From positions 789,596 to 811,199 of the forward strand of contig BFEA01000038.1 of the NCBI GenBank assembly GCA_003427395.1: a DNA stretch of 21,604 nt, given 5' to 3'. Shown in pieces: positions 1-10,472 of this stretch (positions are counted from its first letter, which is position 1; each line of letters opens with the position of its first letter). Made by a program: the position numbers and the translations under genes. A model generated the notes under the pieces. The model searched no databases, was not told the origin of the DNA, and saw only the letters and a list, made by a program, of their open reading frames with translations. This DNA comes from Chara braunii (lineage: Eukaryota > Streptophyta > Charophyceae > Charales > Characeae).

Positions 1-68
<68 letters not shown>
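1..68. repeat. (AG)n microsatellite
   Basis: An uninterrupted run of 34 AG dinucleotides opens the window and continues to its left edge, so the full length is unknown. It lies directly before the 5' region of LINE copy 1 and may mark that element's left boundary, but no target-site duplication can be checked here. Confidence 0.97.
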
Positions 69-70
<2 letters not shown>

Positions 71-1326
71 CCGCGGGGAAAAATGAGCAGTGTGCTGCTC
101 TAGATTGATGTCGGAAGCCGCCAAGAATCAAAACTTTTTTGTTTGTCGTCGAAGAAGCGGTGAACACAGCTCCGCGAAAGAGGGTTTGTGTGACGTGCGG
201 ATCACTGAGGATGCACTGACCTCAATACGCAATGAGACGAACAAATCGTGTCGAAAACGACAGCAACACAATCAAGTGTCGAGAACCGAAGGGTCCGGAC
301 ATCAACACTCGGAGGCGCTTAACACACGCGCGGTTAACGACGACGCTAGGCCACGTCACCTCACGGGTTGACGTGGTAAGTGGTCTGACCCTTGTCAAAG
401 GGTTCCACGTAGGACTTCGCAGCTGCCCAGCTCACGACACGTGGGCAACAGAACGGTCCACCCCAGCGCAGTTGAAGTGGAGAAAGCCATCGCTGAAGCC
501 GAAGTGTGTGACAGGGCGTCAAATTGGATTCGAGAAAGTGAGTCAATCAGAGCTATCTACAGAGCCGGAAGGTGCGACAAAACCAGGTGGCGACCATGTA
601 CATCAACACTATTGGAGATTAAGAGTGTGGCAAAGGGGTTGTACTCGAGAATTGTGCATCCTTCGCGAACATATACCAACAGGGCGCCAAACTGGATTTG
701 AGAAAGTGAGTTAATCAGTGTTGTCGAAGGAACCGAAAGGCGTGACAAAACCAAAGCAGAGTGGTGGACGGAAAGGAAGGCGGCGACGGTGTGCATCGAA
801 CTCGAGTTTTGCACTGAATCAAAGTGGCAATGAAAGAGAGAGTGGTTGTGCATCCTACGCGAACACGTGCCAATTGCGAAAGTGGTGGATGGCGGGTGCA
901 TGCGGCGACGGTGAGTGAAACAGAATTGAAGCGAAGACAGCCACCGCTGAATCCAAAGAGCAGGTCTGATCAAAGTTGTGACGAGAGGAGAACGGTGGGG
1001 TGGACAAGGGGATCAGGTGGTGGGCATCTAACTCGGCTCGGAGCAGGCGAGCCAGAGGACGAAGTCATCACCGAAGGCATTACCACCCGGGTTAACGGGA
1101 TCATCAGGCAGACGTGCGCGGAAGGAACAGTATACATCAGGTCGTAATCAAGCAGCCACGAGGAGAAGGGATAGATATCTAGATACTTCAGACAGGTACC
1201 CCCGACCAACCCGCCTTGTCCCTTACCCTCCTCTCTGGGTAACCCCCCGCCAGCCAAAATAATATATTCAAATATATCCAAATTCGGACAGTAATCGATC
1301 TCGGACCAAAACAAAAAACAGAAATT
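69..1326 (+). promoter_or_regulatory. Putative LINE 5' UTR / internal promoter region
   Basis: About 1.26 kb lies between the AG repeat and the first ATG of ORF1. No long protein frame in it resembles a known family. It contains degenerate repeated blocks (annotated separately). In LINEs of other lineages the 5' UTR carries the internal promoter, sometimes as repeated monomers, so a promoter role is inferred from position alone. The last 130 bases before ORF1 are AT-rich. Confidence 0.45.
460..1000 (+). repeat. Degenerate tandem repeats in the LINE 5' region
   Basis: Three kinds of block recur. The stretch at 511-590, which includes AGGGCGTCAAATTGGATT and GAGAAAGTGAGT, returns at 679-758 (offset 168, roughly 75% alike). 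TTGTGCATCCTTCGCGAAC at 652 returns with one change at 846 (offset 194). A block near 473-506 (TTGAAGTGGAGAAAGCCATC) returns near 926-960. Order is preserved, so this looks like an old array of units of about 170-195 bp that have diverged and lost pieces. Confidence 0.7.
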
Positions 1327-4300
1327 ATGACCCAAAGAACTGAAGAAATGAACCTGGGTCAAGGAGGCAACAAGGGAGTGGGCTCACTAATCTTCTACCA
1401 GGGCGCCATGAGACACAACTCGCGCAGACACCTGGCAGTGTGCCCTTATGGTAGAACGGTGCCGAAAAAACCCTCATCTTCACAATGGAATCAGACACTC
1501 CCACCTCAACTAGAAGCAAGCCATCTGAACCTTGCCTGTTGGCCCAATCTTCAGGAAGCCAACAGCAGGCAAATGAACGGGCCGGTGTGCTCCGAGCCGA
1601 AACAAAATGACGACAATCCGAAAACAGAGACTTCGGAATTTCCAGGAATTCACCCCAATCATGACCAGATGATGACTGCACAGGAGGGGGAGCGTAGCGA
1701 AGAGTCAGAGACGGAGGAAGAAAGTGAAGGGGAAGATGAGATGCTGACGGAAGAAGAGAAAAACAATGAAAAGAAGCAACAGGAAAATGCTGTCACAGAG
1801 AAACAAAAAGGACCGAAGGGAGAACCTAAATCATCATGGGCTCAGAAAGTCAGAACTACAATTCAGGAGAAAACACTCAATATCCAACGGCTTTCAACGG
1901 GTGCACAAACAGGTAATGAAGAGACCCTGAAGGTCCCTCTCCGGAACCTATCGTCGGCAAGGGCTTATTTTCTCACTCTCTTCCTTCTCCCTTCAGAAAA
2001 ACAAGTGGTGGACCAAGGGGGGAGGAAGACCATGATGAGAACGTACCCGGATGAGAAGATAGAAGCGAGGGATAAGATATATGTCAAACATGCAAGTAAC
2101 TGACTGTTTCATGGTGACGTTGCACACAGATCGGTTAATGATAAGAATCATAAGATAAAGTGGATCTGTAGGAGGCTAGAAGAGATGAAAGGCAGCCAGG
2201 AGGCTGTCCAAGAGTTCTTCCTCATCCAACCTCTCTCCTCCACGGTGTTTACGGTCCTGAGCCTCTTCGCCCAGGACAAACAAAGAATGGATGGGTGGAG
2301 GAAAATCAGATGGGAAAGATCTGATGTAAGAATTTACCCGTGGCAGCCGAAGAAACTGAGTCCGGAAGAAAAGAGAGAACAGCTGATGAGGGACTTCTAC
2401 TGGGTGGAACTTAGACACATCCCGGTGGAAGTGCAGGCGGCCTTCGTTTACGATCTCGGCCAACAATATGACATAGTGGACTTCATTGACCCACTCCCGT
2501 CCTACGTGGCGAAAAGAGATGACTACATGATGCTAGCGCCGGACCTCCCCAAAGATCAGATCTTTTCGATCGACGACATCGTTCCCTACAGGATGGGGGG
2601 CAGGGTTTATCAAATACACACCGCCCATAAATTCAGGCCATGGTGCTTTAAATGTAGGGCTTACGGGCACCTGTGTACGGAATCAGCATGCCCGCAACAC
2701 CCCAACAAAAAAAGCCCCTCGGCCGGCCGCCTCCAGCGAGACCCACACAGACCTAACAGATGGAACACAGCAGAACCGGGCCACGAGGGATGGGTCTACC
2801 TGGAGGATCTGGACCCCAAAGGCCAGGCCAAGGGCTGGACATGGGAAGGACGTGGAGACTCCTGCAGAGCCACTAAGCCCCTGAATGAATGGGCACCGCT
2901 ACCTCTGAAAGAACCCAAGAAAAGTGGAAAACACCCGCACCCCCCGAAGCATTCTGAACACAAAGCCCCCCCCCCCCCACAAGACAAAGACAAGCTTGGC
3001 AGACCACAATCCAAACCGCCCCACAATAAGCAAAAACGTCACAATAACTGGGGTCCAGCAGCCAAGGAATACATACCAACAGGCAAGATGCTGACGGACG
3101 AAAGGGGGATACAGTAGCAGCCCAACCGGTCACAGGGAGCACTGACACAACAACCAGTGGACGAAAAAGAAGAATGTAGCCAGGGAGGGGAAGGGGATCA
3201 TAACCAAGAGGACCCGTTGAAAGAGGCCTTCGGTCAGGAACCAATGGAAGTGGAATCCCCCTCCGGAACTCCCCCTCCCCCCCCGTCCCCGAAGGTGGAA
3301 ATGCCTGATGCATAGGACCTGAATGGAAACCGCACACCTGAAACAGCTGGCCCCGGAGGGGAGGAGGCCGGTAGGTCGCAAGTTGGACTACAAGAGGTGG
3401 CGGACTGGCTAATGGACAGTCTACACATAAAGTATGGAGATGAAAACGAAGAGTTCTGGGACAAGGTCTACAGAAGCCTGGTCCCGCTCCTGGAAAGCAG
3501 CGGAAGCCTCCACAAGGCCATTACACAGGGCCTGCCAGAGGGGACGGACTGGCCAGACGTCTGCCACCGAATTCTTCATATTGTCCTCACTCGCTTCCAC
3601 CCCCCAACCCCCGAAACGAATGATGCATCCTCGGACCCGGGGGCCAAACTTAAAGGAAAAACCCATCAACCTGGAGAGAAACCAGGGGAGAAGGCAGCGA
3701 GTTCGAAAGAACTAGCAACCCAAAAAGGGGATAGGGAAACAGTCAGGGAGGAAGGGGAACAACACGGACAGGAGCAACAGGAAAGGGTGGACGGGAAAAG
3801 GGAGCAACACGAACAGGTGTTGGGTGAAGGAAAAGTGGCTCAGCAGGATCAGGCACAGCACGCTCAGAATAATATAGAAGAGCGGGCTACAGAAACACGG
3901 GAGGAGGAACTGGTCAAAGGCAAGACTCAGCAAAGATCAGGGGAGACAAGGCAAGAGGAGGGCAGTCAAGTGAAAGAGGCCGAAAGTGACAACAAAGGTC
4001 TGTGTATGGCATTAGCGTCATGGGGGCCGGTGACTGAAGCGTCTCAGCCCACACAACCCCCCACCCCCCAAATGACCCAATCAACGCAACATGACCCCCT
4101 CCCCTTGAAACCCCTGGAGGGTGACCTTACTAGCAGGAGGCAAAAAATCCGCCACCTGCTAGAAAAAACAGCACCCGACATTGCACACTCTGAAAAAGGT
4201 ATCATTTTTCTTCCGGTGAGACAAGTGAAAACAGCTGGGAGGTGGGCCTATCGATACTGTCGACTGCGACACACGGTGAAGTGACACTCCAAGGAGTTTC

Positions 4301-4652
4301 CTCATACTTCATTTCCCTCTCCTCATGGGCAGGAAGTATGATACTCAGGAAAACCGACATAACCCAGCGTACCAAAGACAAGCTCCCGGAAGGGGCCACC
4401 TCAGCACTGGTGCGAACATACGGACAAAACAGACAAAGTGTCAAGGACATCTTTCTCCTGTACAGCCATAAAAAAACAGCAGATCTACGCTGGTTAGATC
4501 ATGACGCCCTAATGGAGCTACAGCTGCTAAAGATCAAACCAGGAGCCTTATGGTCAGCAACAGAAATCGGGGCCTTTTTGGTTAAACTTCTCAGGAGCGG
4601 GACTCTGCAAAAAGGCAATCTCCTGGATACAGAAGAATGGCTACAGCTATAA
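1327..4652 (+). pseudogene. LINE ORF1, zinc-knuckle RNA-binding protein, broken
   Basis: In the L1 clade, ORF1 coats the element's RNA in a ribonucleoprotein particle. Here one reading frame runs from ATG 1327 to 4284 (986 codons), broken only by TGA 2101-2103, TAG 3115-3117 and TAG 3313-3315. The protein then continues in the -1 frame from about 4242 to 4652. Seen in order: an acidic, E-rich stretch (about 1680-1830); a region after 2320 with the look of a DUF4283 domain (FYWVELRHIPVEVQ); a zinc knuckle at 2644-2691 with spacing CX2CX4HX6C; a basic, proline-rich part with a 13-C run (2966-2978); and a Q/E-rich, probably coiled-coil part (about 3700-3990). The C-terminal 130 residues are not recognised. 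The intact ancestor would have been about 1,100 residues, long for an ORF1. TAG at 3115 sits between two CAG codons and so fits CAG to TAG. Confidence 0.82.
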
Positions 4653-4689
4653 CCAACTAAGCACACGAAAGAAAGAAAAATAAAAAGGA

Positions 4690-7600
4690 ATGATGAACGT
4701 GGTAGATGCCTTGTACGGGAAAGATAAAACCTGGAGGTTGCATAAACGACAGGCGGATCTCGACCTGCGCACAGTTAATGTAAATGGCTTGGCCTCAGCC
4801 AAATACCCGAAAAAACAAGCGATTCTGGATCAATTGAAAGGGGTGGAAGGGAGGAAGTGGCCAGACGTCATGTGCCTACAAGAAACCCACCTCATGGACA
4901 ACCCTGAGCACAACCACATACACAAGGAAATTTGGCCATATCAAGCCTTTAGGGCTCACGCCCCGAGACCAGGGAGCGGGGGAGTGGCCATATGGCTACC
5001 CCCGGACACGAAGGTGGAAATGCTCAACTGGGCAGCTGACCAAGAGGAAGGAAGGTGGGTCTATTTACTTGCGATGCTGGAAATAGAAGTGGTTAGCATC
5101 CTAAATGTATATGCCCCCAACGACCCGACAACACGACAAAATTTTTTTGAGTCCCTCAAGACCAAACTGCCTGTGGGCATACTCATCATCTTGGCAGGTG
5201 ACTTCAATGCCGCCCCGGATCGGTGGTTAGACAGGTGGAAAATCCCTTCTCCATGTCCGAGCTACATAGAGAAAGATGAGAGGATGATCACAAACTTATC
5301 ACAAACCTTGAACCTCTTTGACGCATTCCAGAGGCAACACCCTATCAATCGAAAGTTCTCCTGTTTCCGAAAAAGTGGCACCGAAAGTGCTACGAAATCA
5401 CGTATTGATCTAATCTTAATCTCAGAAGAAATACAAGGTGCCCTTCAGCTAGCCGAAATCTTCCCTCGTACTCCCTATCTGGGCTTAGACCATGCAAGGT
5501 GCATGACCATCTTCTCGTTCAGGAAGAAACCGGACCAGGGCAGAGGGTTCTACAAACTCAATACATCCCTCCTTGCTATGGACCGGTTCAAAGTCTACCT
5601 CAAGGAAGTGTGGTCCTTTTGGCAGAACCAAAGAAACCGGATCAATGATGACATCCTATGGTTCAACAACGGCCTAGCTTTTCTAGGTCGCAAGTGCAAC
5701 GAGTACTCAAAGTTGATTGCAGCGCGTCGTCACATGGAAGAAGAGAATCTGCAACATCAACTACAGACCCTGCAACAACAGGAGGACGAAACGGAAAGTC
5801 TGGACCAACAGGCTGAAGTAGCCAAGACTATCCAAACTCTGGAAACCCATCTCTTGGACTATATGGAACATAGATGGCAGGGAGTCAGGATTAGGGGCAA
5901 ACTATCCACACACAATACGGAAGGGGCAATGGACGCACGATTCTTTGCAATGGCCAGGGTTAAAACAGGGAGAACAGTAATTGAAGCCCTGGAAGACCCA
6001 AGCCAAAGTCAAGGACCCTTGATCACTTCCACAACACCCTGCACGAAAATTGCAAGAGACTTCTACCAACAACTTTTCACTTCGGAATGTGGCCAGCAGA
6101 GAAGGGAGGCGATTGAAGATTTCCTCAGGCCGTTTGACAAAACCCTCTCAGACCAACAAAGAGACACTTTAGACAAATCAATATCCAAGGAGGAAATATG
6201 AACGACACTGCTGCAAATGGAAGAGGAGAAAACACCGGGCATTGACGACCTACCAAAGGAATTTTGGGAGGTCATGTGGGTCAGTATATCACAGGACCTG
6301 ATGGACTACTACAATGTGGTATGGAATACAGGCCAAACAGGGGAATTGGTGGGGCAAGGAGTGTTGACACTCCTCTATATAAAAGGAGCAAGCACAAACA
6401 TACGCAACTATAGGCCAATCACCTTGCTAACGGTCGTCTACAAAATGATAGCCTAGACCCTTGATATACTGACCTGATGGACTACTACAATGCGGTATGG
6501 AATACAGGCCAAACAGGGGAATTGGTGGGGCAAGGAGTGCTGACACTCCTCTATATAAAAGGATCAAGCACAAACATACGCAACTATAGGCCAATCACCT
6601 TGCTAACGGTCGTCTACAAAATGATAGCCAAGGCCCTTGCAAATCGACTAACACCTATAATGGCAGACACCATCCACCCCGACCAAACGAGATTTATCCA
6701 AGGCAAAAATATCCAAGATAACATCCTCTTGGTCAATGAGATGATTAAACTAACAAGGCAGTCAAAGAGCAATGCAGCAGTCATCTTCATCGACTTTGAA
6801 AAGGCCTACGATCATGTGGATTGGCACTTCCTTGACATGTGCCTGAAAAAGTTCAACTTTGGGCCTGCCTTCAGGCGATGGATAACGATCCTCCACGCCA
6901 ATGCAACCACCAGAGTTATGGTAAATGGCAACCTGGCCCCGCCCATAACCCTTCAGAGATCGGTCAGACAGGGTGATCCAATAGCCCCTTACCTCTTCGT
7001 CATTATCATGAAAGCACTAGCGGCCAACCTGAGAACACACAAGGATATTAAAAGAATCCGAATCTCTGCAATCCCCCAGGAGGCCGTCCCAGTATGCTCA
7101 CTTTTTGCAGACGACCTAACTCTGATGGTGGATGCATCGAGAGAATCAATGGAAGGAGTTAAGAACATGATGGACCGCTTCTCACAATACTCAGACATGA
7201 AAATCAACTGGGGAAACAAAACCCAAGGATGGTGGATACACCACCAAGGGGCGAGGCCACTAGAGCAACCCAGACTCAACTGGCTCCCAAAGGAAGCACC
7301 CATCAGAGTACTGGGGATCTCACTATCAGCAGAAGTCAGACCGCCCTCTAACAATGAATGGATCACTAGACCACCCTTGGCCAAAATGGCACTCTGGAAG
7401 GACAAACACACTTCCCTGTTTGGGCGCTCCTTGATCATCAACAACGTAGTGTTGGCCACATTGTGGTATAAATCAGCAATTTGGGCACTGTAAAAGAATG
7501 ATTTACGGCCCTTGAAACGACAGATAACTGTCTTTTTGTGGAGAGGTGACCACGAGAAATAGAATGTGATCAGCCGAGTGGCGTGGCATTCGATTACCCA

Positions 7601-9332
7601 GCCCAAAGCAAAAGGCGGCCTAGGTATCATTGACCCCTTGTTACAGACAAAGGCGCTAGCAATACAATGGCTCAAACGCCTGCATTTCGACCCTGAGATT
7701 CCATGGAGAGGGTTGGCCCTTGAACAAATAGCCCGTCTGGCCCCACATACATCGGACGTCAAGGACCCTCTGATGTGGCTAGAAAACAGAGAATGGTCAA
7801 TCCCAAGAACAAAAATACAGCCACACGACTGCGGCCCGGAATCTCCAAGACAAGCAGCAAGGTCTGATCTACGAAAGGACCCCTTCTGGCCCAACCTCCT
7901 TAGAACATGGAGAAGTCTTCCCCTCCCGGACAAACGGCCACCGGACAGATGGGAAGAAGTGGCTCGACAACCCTTATTTGGCAACAGATGGGTGGTGGAT
8001 CCAAGAGGCCAGAACCTACACTGTATGGTCTCTCCCTGGCGAGGCTGGGTTACAAGAGGAGTGGTAACAATAAAAGACATATGGGACACGGCTAAAAATG
8101 ACTGGATCAGCCCAGATCAACTAAGAGAGCGTTTACGATACTGTCACCGGCCCCAAGAAGCCCTAGACGAGATCGTAGATAAAATCCCATTGGAATGGTG
8201 GCGGCTCCTGCGCAAAGGCCCGTTGCTGCAACAATCAGACTGGGTAGCATTCCGATACCTACAAGGAAAGGTGGGGAACGTGGTAAGTAGTCACCCCGAT
8301 GGAACAGTGGTTGTAAGCCTCTTTCAAATAGGAAGAGGTAATGTCATAGAAAGGAGTGAGCCAGAGGAGACGGGGATGTACCAGAGAGATGAAATTTTCA
8401 GAATCAGAGTTTTAAGGGAGGGGGAGCAATGGATAGGTTTCCTCCCATCCACACCAATCCACCTTTTGCCTCTGGACCCGGAGGAATGGAAATGGACATC
8501 CCAAACAGGGAAGGGTCGGAGCCACACCAAGACCTTGTACAGTCTGTCAGTCAAATCCACCTACAGACTCCTCAGGCCAAAGATCAATTTCCGAGATCAA
8601 GTGGAGGAATGATGAAGAAACCATTTGAACATCAACAAAGAGGATCTAAGGGGAATCAAATGGTTTAGCACGATTAAGATGAAACCCGCCAAGTTCGCTT
8701 CACTTCAATGGCAGATTGAACATCGCTGCTTACCAACCAATAACTGACTCATAGACAAAACATCTCTAGAACAGAAAGGGTTAGCCCTACCCTGGTGCGA
8801 GCTGTGCTCAAACGCATTCCCATCCAGAAAACGCCTACAGATAATTGAGCACATATTTCTACAATGCCCGGGCGCCCTCTGGCTATGGAGATGGTGGGAC
8901 AGAATCTGGGACCAACTAGAGACAAAAATGATGTGGCCCTGGGATTGGAGGGTCCTGCAATGTGAAGCCGAGACTGCGATGCAGGTCGACCCCCCTGATG
9001 AATTTACCACCAATCTATTTAGACTGGGACGCAGGGCGGTGCTCTGGGCATTATGGAGAAGACGCTGCACATATGAGATGGAAGGAGCAAGATTAGAAGG
9101 GCCTGAATTTACAGAGAGTGTACAACAACAGATTCAAATCGAAATAACGGTAAAATGGGAACACGTCAGAACACAAATCCGCTCCCTGAACACAAACAAA
9201 GATATTGAGCAAAGAATCCAAACATTCTCTTCAAGCTGGCTGGGAGGGATTCCCGGCGGGAAGATAGGGAAGGTGGAATGGAATGAGGCCAACCGGAAAT
9301 TGAGGAGGGTCATGAGAGGACAGAAATCGTAA
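4690..9332 (+). pseudogene. LINE ORF2, endonuclease-reverse transcriptase, broken
   Basis: ORF2 nicks the target DNA and copies the element's RNA there. It starts at ATG 4690 (MMNVVDALYG). The APE-like endonuclease occupies about residues 25-280. Visible motifs are VNVNGLAS, MCLQETHL (catalytic Glu, residue 65), AGDFNAAPD, SRIDLILIS and GLDHA (catalytic His); all look intact. The reverse transcriptase follows: FIDFEKAYDHVDW (motif A), RQGDPIAPYLF (motif B) and SLFADDLTLMVDA (motif C, FADD, 7103-7114). The C-terminal zf-RVT domain has WCELC and EHIFLQC near 8795-8870. Breaks: TGA 6199-6201 (CGA expected), a duplication at 6295-6640 that moves the frame, TAA 7491, TAG 7560, tandem TGA TGA 8610-8615, and TGA 8745 where copies 2 and 3 have Trp. 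Apart from the duplication, all segments stay in one frame. Confidence 0.93.
6295..6640 (+). repeat. 170-bp direct duplication inside the RT domain
   Basis: Positions 6295-6464 and 6471-6640 are nearly identical, beginning GACCTGATGGACTACTACAA and ending at GCCCTTG or ACCCTTG. They differ at about five bases and are separated by 6 bases of filler. The offset of 176 is not a multiple of three, so it shifts the ORF2 frame. The left copy also carries a TAG at its end where the right copy reads AAG. The duplicated part encodes the start of the RT domain, between the KTPGIDDLPKEFW motif and the palm. Confidence 0.95.
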
Positions 9333-9469
9333 GGGATTACAAACTAACGTTCCACAACTGGACTGACATTGACACAGCTATTCCACTGAAACCACCAGAA
9401 AACTTTCCCGATTTCTTCCTCCGCCCTTCAAATTGCTTAGTTGGAATTCAGTGGTATGGAATGGAGTGA
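9323..9469 (+). pseudogene. Conserved ORF2 C-terminal tail, shifted to the -1 frame
   Basis: ORF2 of copy 1 stops at 9332, but a peptide in the -1 frame (9323-9469) matches the equivalent part of copies 2 and 3. It includes YKLTFHNWTDID, AIPLKPPENFPDFF and CLVGIQWYGME. In copy 2 the same peptide is in frame with ORF2; in copy 3 it lies in the -1 frame, as here. The ancestral ORF2 probably ended about 50-70 residues further on. Function unknown. Confidence 0.6.
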
Positions 9470-10018
9470 TGACATGTGGTACAAAAGGGGGAAGGGGCAG
9501 GCATCATTAGTGTTGCTATGGAGGGGAGAGATGAGGATAGACAACCAATCTAGTCAGGCACCCAGCAACAGGGTGAAGTGTCCTCCCGGTTAAAATTTTA
9601 CCCTCAACCTCACTTGTGGCCTGTTCAGTCAATCCCCTGGGTTCAGAGTAATCAATGCGGGCAGGCAGTCTTTGAAAACAGATATGTACTGAGTAACACA
9701 GCTATTCCACGGAAACCACCGGAAAACTCTCCCGATTTCTTCACCCCTCCCTTCACACTGCTTAGTTGGAATGCAGTGGTATGGAATGGAGTGATGACAT
9801 GTGGTACAAAAGGGGGAAGGGGCAGGCATCATTAGTGCTGCTATGGAGGGGAGAGATGAGGATAGACAACCAATCTAGTCAGGCACCCAGCAACAAGGTG
9901 AAGTGTCCTCCCGGTTAAAATTTTACCCTGAACCTCACTTGTGGCCTGTTCAGTCAGCCCCCTGGGTTCAGGGTAATCAATGCTGGCAGGCAGTCTTTGA
10001 CAACAGTTATGTACTGAT
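9372..10018 (+). repeat. 324-bp tandem duplication across ORF2 tail and 3' UTR
   Basis: The block 9372-9695, starting ACACAGCTATTCCAC, is repeated at 9696-10018. Both carry the stretch from the end of the conserved tail peptide through GGTACAAAAGGGGGAAGGGG, CACCCAGCAACA and the CTTGTGGCCTGTTCAGTCA segment to TATGTACTGA. They differ at scattered bases, so the duplication is not recent. The two units start within ACACA on both sides, a possible microhomology. Confidence 0.93.
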
Positions 10019-10023
10019 ACTCA

Positions 10024-10472
10024 GGGACGCTGGACCCGGTTTCCAGCAGGTGCAGCTCCCCACCAATTCGGCAATTCTGTCATTGGTTCTCAAGTCAGGG
10101 CACACACTAGACCCGGAATAGATATCAATCAGAGTTCTGAAGATCGTCTAATTCTTAGTCGTGAGATTGGAAGCACTAGTTCAACATGCAGATTTGGCGC
10201 CCGTTCAGGGTGAAGAGGTGCAAGACAAAAATCTCTCATTTCCCCTACTTCTATCCTCAGATCTGTTCAGATGGGACGCTGGGCCCGGTTCCCAGCTTTT
10301 GTTGTTCCTTGTTGTTTCAAATCCTTCTGATGTATGGGACGCTGGACCCGGTTTCCAGCAGGTGCAGCTCCCCACCGATGGAACGGAGCCATCTATCTAG
10401 TAGGGTGAGTAGAGGGGGTGTCTGCTCTTATCAGCATCCCCTCTACTCCCCACCTATGATGTTAAAAAAAAA
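10024..10472 (+). promoter_or_regulatory. Structured, composite 3' end of LINE copy 1
   Basis: Hairpins with GCTGGA/TCCAGC or GCTGGG/CCCAGC arms and a 7-base loop occur at 10029-10047, 10278-10296 and 10341-10359. After the third comes GCTCC...GGAGC (about 10368-10389). The terminal hairpin has 11-bp perfect arms (10407-10417 and 10438-10448) around a nested TGCT/AGCA stem. An ACTAGT box at 10175 and GGCGCCCGTTCAGGGTGAAG just after it also recur in copies 2 and 3. The part from about 10065 on is about 96% identical to the tail of copy 2, while the first hairpin module resembles copy 3. In some LINEs such 3' structures recruit the reverse transcriptase; that role is inferred here. Confidence 0.75.

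Larger units (their letters stand above)
69..10472 (+). mobile_element. LINE retrotransposon, copy 1, near full length, decayed
   Basis: This is a non-LTR retrotransposon with the order 5' UTR, ORF1 (zinc-knuckle RNA-binding protein), ORF2 (APE-type endonuclease, reverse transcriptase, zf-RVT zinc domain), 3' UTR and poly-A. ORF1 and ORF2 are separated by only 37 bases. The 3' end runs into A's at 10464-10472 and then an N gap. The left boundary is a guess, because the first recognisable ORF begins at 1327 and no target-site duplication can be tested at either end. The copy cannot be autonomous now: both ORFs contain several in-frame stops, and ORF2 has a 176-bp-offset duplication that changes frame. 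The organisation matches plant L1-clade elements. No RNase H domain was seen in ORF2. Confidence 0.9.

Noticed and set aside
4230-4290. Programmed -1 frameshift in ORF1
   Set aside because: No canonical slippery heptamer or clear downstream structure was seen, and the element is full of other lesions; a simple indel is enough.
6989-8089. 366-codon minus-strand open frame
   Set aside because: It is antisense to the conserved RT and connection region of copy 1 and has no protein family features.
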